6,322 nucleotides of DNA from the NCBI GenBank assembly GCA_003219335.1, contig QHOF01000053.1, positions 1 to 6,322 of the forward strand. Direction: 5' to 3'. This document shows positions 1-4,482 of this stretch, piece after piece. A model generated the notes under the pieces. It ran no database searches. It was not told the DNA's origin and saw only the letters and a list, made by a program, of their open reading frames with translations. This DNA comes from Verrucomicrobiota bacterium. Its GTDB lineage: Bacteria > Verrucomicrobiota > Verrucomicrobiia > Chthoniobacterales > UBA10450. The first letter of the stretch is position 1, and every line of letters begins with the position of its first letter. Both the position numbers and the translations under genes were made by a program.

Positions 1-90
1 GCCCTTCGACTTCGCTCAGGACAGGCTCCGTCGAGACATCTCTGAACCTTCTCTCGAGAATCAGAGATTCCTCGACTCCGCTCGGAATGA
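1..90. repeat. Pair of related dispersed repeats flanking an inverted repeat
   Basis: CTTCGACTTCGCTCAGGACA (4-23) and CCTCGACTCCGCTCGGAATG (70-89) share the core TCGACTYCGCTC and lie in the same direction. Between them is an 8-bp perfect inverted repeat, ATCTCTGA (38-45) and TCAGAGAT (61-68), with a 15-base loop containing TCTCGAGA. From memory, both outer sequences resemble repeats scattered between genes in many unrelated bacterial genomes. The rest of 91-151 shows no gene. Confidence 0.55.
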
Positions 91-151
91 CAGCAGTTGG
101 GTTTTGAGCCAAGCCATTTCCTCATCGCACGCCCCCCGCGCGGCGGCGCGC

Positions 152-1408
152 CTACGCGGCAATCCGCCTGCGATAACCGAAAAATTCTCGCTTCTTAATG
201 ATGTGCACGACTTCCGGTGGAACTATCTGCTCCCATCTGCTGTCGCCGGATTGCAATTTCGCAAGCACGTCCGGCGGGTGAATCCGCAAATACTGGGGAT
301 GATACTCGGTAATCTCCTGGACGTATTGATTGTCGATCAGATATTGGAAGAGCGATCTAAGGTTACTTTCGACCGTGACTTGTGTTGCCCTGACGATCTT
401 TCCCGTTGCCTCGTCGATCGTTGGATAAACGTACAGTTTTAGTCCGCCTTTGAACATCCTGCCCAGCGCTTCCAAAATTCCGCCCTCCAGGTTCGTATAG
501 TATTTTTCGTTGAAAATCTCGATCAAGCTGGGCACGCCCATGACGAGACCGATCGCCCTGTTCGTGTAACGAAACAGATACGCTGCGAGCCGATAATACT
601 CGCCGAACTTCGAGATCAACACGGTTCGTCCCAGCGCACGGAGAATGTCCACCCGAGCGAGAAAATCGGCGTGATCGAGTTGTCCTCCTGCGAGCAGATG
701 TTCGAGCGTCATCTCCATGAGCACGAGAACCTCATCTTCCGAACAATCGCATTGCGTCAGAAACACGCGGCGGGCGCCGTCCAGCATATCGTTTGTGGCG
801 TAGGTAACAGGTCGAAAACTCCCGCGCTCGACCAGAATCGCCTTTTTGTAGAAGACTTCGGCAGGCTGAACCGTCTCGCCGTCCGCCTTGAACATCACCG
901 CATTTGTCAGACCCTGGCTGACCAACTGCAGGCTCATCAATCGATTATCGACGCTTTGAAAGAGCGGCCCGGAGAACTTAATCATGTCCACCTCGATTCG
1001 CCCCGGAGCGAGATTTTCCTGAAGCGATGAAATCACTTTTTCCGGCTGGCTGTGATAGAAGGCTCCATGGAGAAGATTCACTCCAATCACGCCAAGGGCT
1101 TCCTGTTGCTCGACGTTCGCTTTGTCGAGCAAACGTACGTGGATAATAATCTGGTTTGGTTGCCCACGCGGCTGAAATTGAAATCGCACGCCCAGCCAGC
1201 CATGCGATTCGTTGCGCTCTTTGAAACTGCGCGCCGCGACCGTGTCGGCGAAAACAAAAAACGTTTTCTCGGTGCCGAATTTTCCGTCGAGCCGTTCGAT
1301 GAGGAGATTGTATTCGTGATCGAGCATTGTCTGGAGACGCACACGGCTGACATAGCGGTCCGCCGATCCATAAATGGCATCGCTGAATGTCATGTCGTAG
1401 GCAGACAT
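152..1408 (-). CDS. Conserved protein of unknown function, main open frame (5' end frameshifted)
   Basis: This 418-residue frame ends in a TAG at 152-154. It has no signal peptide and no convincing TM segment, so a cytosolic protein is likely. Motif-like stretches include MSAYDMTFSDAIYG (1-14), HGWLGVRFQF (69-78), GVIGVNLLHGAFYH (106-119), GRIEVDMIKFSGP (136-148), RGSFRP (195-200) and NLEGGILEALGRMF (306-319). I think I recognise a widespread bacterial family whose database names (such as TonB-dependent receptor or nicotinate-nucleotide adenylyltransferase) look like transferred errors; nothing seen here supports either, since there is no barrel or plug and no nucleotidyltransferase HxGH motif. 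The ATG at 1408 lacks a Shine-Dalgarno. The same frame encodes 23 plausible residues upstream of it (GAGQEVARRFFRVGG...) before a TGA at 1481-1483. The true gene therefore probably starts at 1563 in another frame and would be about 470 residues. Function unassigned. Confidence 0.75.
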   Translation of the reverse strand: MSAYDMTFSDAIYGSADRYVSRVRLQTMLDHEYNLLIERLDGKFGTEKTFFVFADTVAARSFKERNESHGWLGVRFQFQPRGQPNQIIIHVRLLDKANVEQQEALGVIGVNLLHGAFYHSQPEKVISSLQENLAPGRIEVDMIKFSGPLFQSVDNRLMSLQLVSQGLTNAVMFKADGETVQPAEVFYKKAILVERGSFRPVTYATNDMLDGARRVFLTQCDCSEDEVLVLMEMTLEHLLAGGQLDHADFLARVDILRALGRTVLISKFGEYYRLAAYLFRYTNRAIGLVMGVPSLIEIFNEKYYTNLEGGILEALGRMFKGGLKLYVYPTIDEATGKIVRATQVTVESNLRSLFQYLIDNQYVQEITEYHPQYLRIHPPDVLAKLQSGDSRWEQIVPPEVVHIIKKREFFGYRRRIAA

Positions 1409-1437
1409 GGTTTTCGCGATCGTGCCGGCTGGGCCGC

Positions 1438-1563
1438 CTACCCGAAAGAATCTGCGCGCGACCTCCTGGCCAGCGCCATCTCAGCGAAAGTCCCGTACCT
1501 GGCTGAATCCAGATTGATCCGGAGAGCCTTCTCGTCGGTACCGATTTCCATCTCTCGATTCAT
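1438..1563 (-). pseudogene. Detached 5' segment of the frameshifted gene at 152-1408
   Basis: ATG 1563 opens a 41-codon frame. Its first 28 residues (MNREMEIGTDEKALRINLDS followed by ARYGTFAE) read like a genuine protein start; the rest (MALARRSRADSFG, then TAG at 1438-1440) does not. Shifting frame at about 1477/1478 joins YGTFAE-x to GAGQEVARRFFRVGGPAGT and runs without a stop into MSAYDMTF of the main frame. The repair needs one extra base in the AT(n) codon, most simply ATC for Ile. No homopolymer or slippery heptamer is visible at the site, so a programmed shift is unlikely. A real mutation or a sequencing/assembly error fits equally well. ATG 1551 (MEIGTDE) is an alternative start in the same segment, preceded by GAGAG at close range. 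Confidence 0.75.
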
Positions 1564-1683
1564 ACAATTTCTCTAAGGGCAATTTCAAACCGCTGCAAAT
1601 AGCGATAATCTTCAAGGAGCGAGGGCTTGGGCAGCCGTCGATTTCAAATCTGACGCCGGGAAGCCCCGCCGTTGCTTGAGAAT

Positions 1684-1703
1684 CGGCGGACTGGAGACCG
1701 CCG
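1684..1703. repeat. GC-rich hairpin after batE, probable dispersed repeat
   Basis: CGGCGG at 1684-1689 and CCGCCG at 1698-1703 pair perfectly around an 8-base loop, 22 bases past the batE stop. In the batE transcript there is no U-tract after the stem, so intrinsic termination is doubtful. The palindromic GC-rich style resembles a dispersed repeat, but only one copy is in the window. Confidence 0.45.
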
Positions 1704-1725
1704 CTCCTTGTAAGTGCGCCAGCGG

Positions 1726-2571
1726 CTACAGTCGCACCTGTTCGGCGTTTTTCGCCGGAATCCAGCCGCGTAGATTATTGGGTAGCGCCGCGTAGATCCA
1801 ATCACCGCGCGTGCTCAGGATTTTGATCTCGCTGCCAGGCGGCAATGCCAGGACGGCATTCGCCGTGTCTGCGGTAGCCAGACGCGCTTGCACGTCCTTG
1901 CCTGTCACAATAGCCAGTGCCTGGCCCTTGCTGCCGCGATCAAGCGTGTAAACCGCGAACACAGCAAGCGCGAACACCAGTAGGCAACAAATTGACATGG
2001 CGATCAGCGCTGCTGATCGGCGACGCGCGAAAATGAATGCGACAACTCCAAAAATTCCCAGCCAAAAAGCCGCTGCGGCCGCAATACTGAACTGATTAAT
2101 ACTCGCGAACTGCAGATAGCGCTCCGGCCAGGCTTGTTGCAGCTCTAGCGCGTGCACTTCGTCACGCGCAATCTGCAAATTGGCTGTGCCTTCGGGATGA
2201 TGCCGTTCCAAGGCGAGCGCGCGTTCGTAATTCAAGATGGCGCGTCCAAAATCGCCCGCGCGAAAATAAGCATTACCGAGATCGTAAAATACGTTTGCGC
2301 TCCATTGCCCATCGCGAACTAGCGCTTCGTAACCGGAGATCGCTTCCTTGAAATGGCCCTGCGCGTACTCCTGGTTTGCTTTGGTGAATTGTACATCCGA
2401 TTGGGCCAACGCCGATGAAGCTATGACCAAGCAAACCATCGTGAAGAAACCGACACCAATGTAGCGCGAGCGTCCTCGTTCGCGAAAGCATCGCCGAACG
2501 CAAGTCCGCCACGGCGGATTCGTCCCGTGGCGAACGGGGACGCTCGCGCTACTATTTTTTCGCTTATTCAC
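1726..2571 (-). CDS. batE: BatE-type protein: signal peptide, TPRs, two TMs, SH3-like domain
   Basis: From the GTG at 2571 the protein has 281 residues. Residues 7-37 are encoded by a palindromic repeat (2461-2552) and look like arbitrary basic sequence. The hydrophobic core YIGVGFFTMVCLVIASSALA (37-56) forms a signal peptide with likely cleavage before QSD. Two TPR units follow (about 59-89 and 93-126, with FYDLGNAYFRAGDFGRAILN). Two TM helices lie at about 160-182 and 187-209. The C-terminus (about 219-278) is a bacterial SH3-like domain with the GDWIYAAL...GWIPAKN pattern. TPR, paired TM and SH3 is the classical BatE order, and it sits directly after batD. The start GTG overlaps the batD stop (GTGA) with no good Shine-Dalgarno, suggesting translational coupling. 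An internal ATG at 2439 would leave a signal peptide without a positive n-region, so GTG is preferred, though the start is the least certain part of this gene. Confidence 0.87.
   Translation of the reverse strand: MNKRKNSSASVPVRHGTNPPWRTCVRRCFRERGRSRYIGVGFFTMVCLVIASSALAQSDVQFTKANQEYAQGHFKEAISGYEALVRDGQWSANVFYDLGNAYFRAGDFGRAILNYERALALERHHPEGTANLQIARDEVHALELQQAWPERYLQFASINQFSIAAAAAFWLGIFGVVAFIFARRRSAALIAMSICCLLVFALAVFAVYTLDRGSKGQALAIVTGKDVQARLATADTANAVLALPPGSEIKILSTRGDWIYAALPNNLRGWIPAKNAEQVRL
2461..2552 (+). repeat. 92-bp palindromic dispersed repeat inside the batE 5' coding region
   Basis: The outer arms at 2461-2483 and 2530-2552 (the latter beginning GCGAACGGGGACGCTCGCGC) are inverted copies matching at 22 of 23 positions. 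Between them is a smaller palindromic core (TCCGCC-AC-GGCGGA near 2505-2518). The element begins 19 bases into batE and encodes residues 7-37. In the batE mRNA it should fold into a long stem just after the start codon. A related half-copy lies at 5701-5760. Confidence 0.85.
2568..2571 (-). promoter_or_regulatory. GTGA stop/start overlap coupling batD and batE
   Basis: The four minus-strand bases GTGA contain the batE start (GTG, 2571-2569) and the batD stop (TGA, 2570-2568). Only a weak GAG lies upstream, so re-initiation by ribosomes finishing batD is the likely way batE is translated. Confidence 0.6.
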
Positions 2572-4436
2572 GATCTCAAATTTTCAATCAACTCCAGCAC
2601 CTCGCGGCGGTTCTCACGCGAGATTCTTCCTGGGCCGTTGTGCGTTCCGCTGTATTGCCACTCATCGCTTTGCTCGAACAACCGCCGCAGCCGGTCGCGC
2701 GAGTCGCTGTTCAGTTTGAAAGTGTCCGCCGCTGTCTCCGCGTCCACCATGTTTGGATCGATCCCGCGGCCGCCGGATGCCAGCGCAGTTTTTACCCGAA
2801 CAGCTCTGGAAGCTTCGGCATAATATTCTCGCGGGGATGCGTCGTTGCGGCGCAACTTGTGCATCAACTCAACCGCTTCATGTTGCAGCGCGGCGATGCG
2901 CCTCGCTGCGCGATTGTCGATTTTCGCTCGTCGAATTTTCCAACCGGCAAATCCAATCAGGCCAAGCAATGGAATCAACTGCGCTGCCCAGAAGATGCGT
3001 TGTGTGTAAACCGGCTCGAACGACTCCACTGCATGAGGTCGCTCCGTCAGCTGATAAAGAATATCCTGCGGCTTGGTTGTAATCGGAGCTGATGAATTGG
3101 CCGGTACCGCTGTAGCCGGGGGCGATGACCCCGTGTGAGTTATCGCTACATTCGCTGCAGCTGGCCCGCCTTGGACAGTGATCGCAATCGGCTCGCTTCG
3201 CATCGTCACGTATTGTTCTTTGACGGGATCGAAATAAGAAAATGCAAGTGTCGGCAGGCTTTGCTTCTTCTCGTTAGGCGAAAGCACGGTCTCGAAGGTC
3301 TTCGTCCCACTGATCCCGACCTCGTCGTCCTGTTTGAACTTCGAAGACGGCGGATATTTGTGCCAGCCGCGCTCGTCCTCGATCAGTGGCGCGTTAACGC
3401 GATCGAAGTTGCCGCGCCCCGAAATCGTCGTCGTGACCGTAATGGGATCGCCTACTTGGACGCTCTTGGGCTTCGCATCCGTTGCCATTGTAAAATTCCC
3501 AATCGCGCCTGAGAAACTCGGCGGCGGATTTGGGGGCAACGGTTTTACTTCGAGCGCGACAGGTTCGCTCTTGATCTCTACTTGGCGTCGCTCGGCAAGT
3601 TGAGAAAACGGATTGGCAAAGAACGGGTCAGAGAATGGGTCATCCAGATCGAACAAGTCAAATGGCGATCGCGCGCGAGAGCGCGGCGCGCTTCGCGTCC
3701 GCGGGACCACGACCTGCACCTTTGCTTTCGCGGGCCCAATTTCAAATTTTCCCGCGCGCGCCGCAGCGATCGCGGTTTTAAAGGTTGCTACTTCGTAGGG
3801 TCTGCCGTCAATCGTTTCCAAATTCTCGCCGGACTGCTGTAACTTCTGCGCGGTAAATCCTTGTCCAGTGATTTCCGGCGGCTCGACCATTCTGGGGTGC
3901 ACGCGCGCATCAAATCCCATCCGGATCTGAACCGGGACGATCTCGCCCACATAGGCTACCTTCTTCGGCACAATCAATTCGGCAAAAACCAGTTCGCTTG
4001 CGCTAGCCGGCTGGCTCGGCGCGCCGCGACTCGGCTGCCCGCCCGACGAACGCCCAGGCAAATCCGCGACGTTTAAGATCAGTTGCGGTGTTTGTAGCAA
4101 CTTGCCGCCAGCACGAATTGTTTGCGGCGGGATCGTGAATCGGCCGGCCCTGAGCGGCAGGATCGTGTAATCATAGATCACGCTCGAGGTAAGCTTCAGA
4201 TTTCTCATCTCGATGCGCTGGGAACTCCCCGTTCGATGGATTTCGAGGCCGTCAGCCGGGATCTCCTCGGGCGCCTCCGCATCAGGCGCTCCGGTGATTT
4301 GAATTTCCAACTGCACCGGCTGTCCCAATAGGGTTTCGGAATTGTTTAACACCGCTGTGACGCGGGGGGAATCAGCGCGTGCAATCTGCGCAACTGCGAT
4401 TACAGCGCCCGCCACAAATAAGATTCGATAGCGCAT
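2568..4436 (-). CDS. batD: BatD-type aerotolerance protein, periplasmic, membrane-anchored
   Basis: This 622-residue protein matches the BatD layout. It has a signal peptide (MRYRILFVAGAVIAVAQIARA, cleavage before DSPRV) and a long beta-rich extracytoplasmic region of immunoglobulin-like character (for example VTAVLNNSETLLGQPVQLEI and PKSVQVGDPITVTTTISGRG). A linker near residues 245-275 is rich in Arg, Asp and Phe (SPFDLFDLDDPFSDPFFANP). A single TM (FWAAQLIPLLGLIGFAGW, about 480-498) is followed by a charged cytoplasmic tail of about 120 residues. The start is set by GGAG at 4443-4446, six bases ahead of ATG 4436; upstream in-frame TTG 4451, ATG 4448 and ATG 4442 are poorly placed for it. 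In Bat operons BatD is thought to act in the envelope with the VWA proteins BatA/BatB; its biochemical role is not established. It follows the BatB-BatC gene by 46 bases and its stop overlaps the batE start, so co-transcription is very likely. Confidence 0.9.
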   Translation of the reverse strand: MRYRILFVAGAVIAVAQIARADSPRVTAVLNNSETLLGQPVQLEIQITGAPDAEAPEEIPADGLEIHRTGSSQRIEMRNLKLTSSVIYDYTILPLRAGRFTIPPQTIRAGGKLLQTPQLILNVADLPGRSSGGQPSRGAPSQPASASELVFAELIVPKKVAYVGEIVPVQIRMGFDARVHPRMVEPPEITGQGFTAQKLQQSGENLETIDGRPYEVATFKTAIAAARAGKFEIGPAKAKVQVVVPRTRSAPRSRARSPFDLFDLDDPFSDPFFANPFSQLAERRQVEIKSEPVALEVKPLPPNPPPSFSGAIGNFTMATDAKPKSVQVGDPITVTTTISGRGNFDRVNAPLIEDERGWHKYPPSSKFKQDDEVGISGTKTFETVLSPNEKKQSLPTLAFSYFDPVKEQYVTMRSEPIAITVQGGPAAANVAITHTGSSPPATAVPANSSAPITTKPQDILYQLTERPHAVESFEPVYTQRIFWAAQLIPLLGLIGFAGWKIRRAKIDNRAARRIAALQHEAVELMHKLRRNDASPREYYAEASRAVRVKTALASGGRGIDPNMVDAETAADTFKLNSDSRDRLRRLFEQSDEWQYSGTHNGPGRISRENRREVLELIENLRS

Positions 4437-4446
4437 CGACATCTCC
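4437..4446 (-). promoter_or_regulatory. batD ribosome binding site
   Basis: On the minus strand GGAG (4446-4443) is followed by six bases and ATG 4436. This spacing decides the batD start against upstream in-frame TTG 4451, ATG 4448 and ATG 4442. Confidence 0.6.
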
Positions 4447-4473
4447 ATCAACTATCAACTCTCAACCATCAAC
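4446..4473. repeat. Four tandem 7-bp repeats between batBC and batD
   Basis: The plus strand reads CATCAAC, TATCAAC, TCTCAAC, CATCAAC in tandem (minus strand GTTGATG, GTTGAGA, GTTGATA, GTTGATG). The array fills most of the gap between the batBC stop and the batD Shine-Dalgarno, and its last base is part of the GGAG motif. Confidence 0.8.
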
Positions 4474-4482
4474 CCTTCGCCG

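Noticed and set aside
137..150. CGCGC-GGCG-GCGCG hairpin just past the stop of the conserved gene as a terminator
   Set aside because: The stem is only five base pairs in GC-rich sequence, and on the minus strand a G-run rather than a T-run follows, so an intrinsic terminator is not supported.
104..442. Plus-strand 112-codon frame at the left end
   Set aside because: It is almost wholly antisense to the C-terminus of the conserved gene and has no recognisable features or Shine-Dalgarno.
1475..1485. Programmed ribosomal frameshift
   Set aside because: There is no slippery heptamer, homopolymer run or obvious downstream stimulatory structure at the junction; a deletion or sequence error is simpler.
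1052..1576. Plus-strand 174-codon open frame
   Set aside because: It lies antisense to the conserved gene, including its frameshift region; its translation has no domain pattern, and the minus frames are clearly coding.
1564..1640. Promoter for the conserved gene
   Set aside because: AT-richer minus-strand sequence with TTGAAG and TATTTG-like words is present, but no pair has good spacing and match to a sigma-70 consensus.
3660..3710. GC-rich alternating segment in batD as a third copy of the palindromic repeat
   Set aside because: It shares only generic GCGCG-like words with the other copies, with no ordered blocks; it fits an Arg/Ser-rich linker in BatD.
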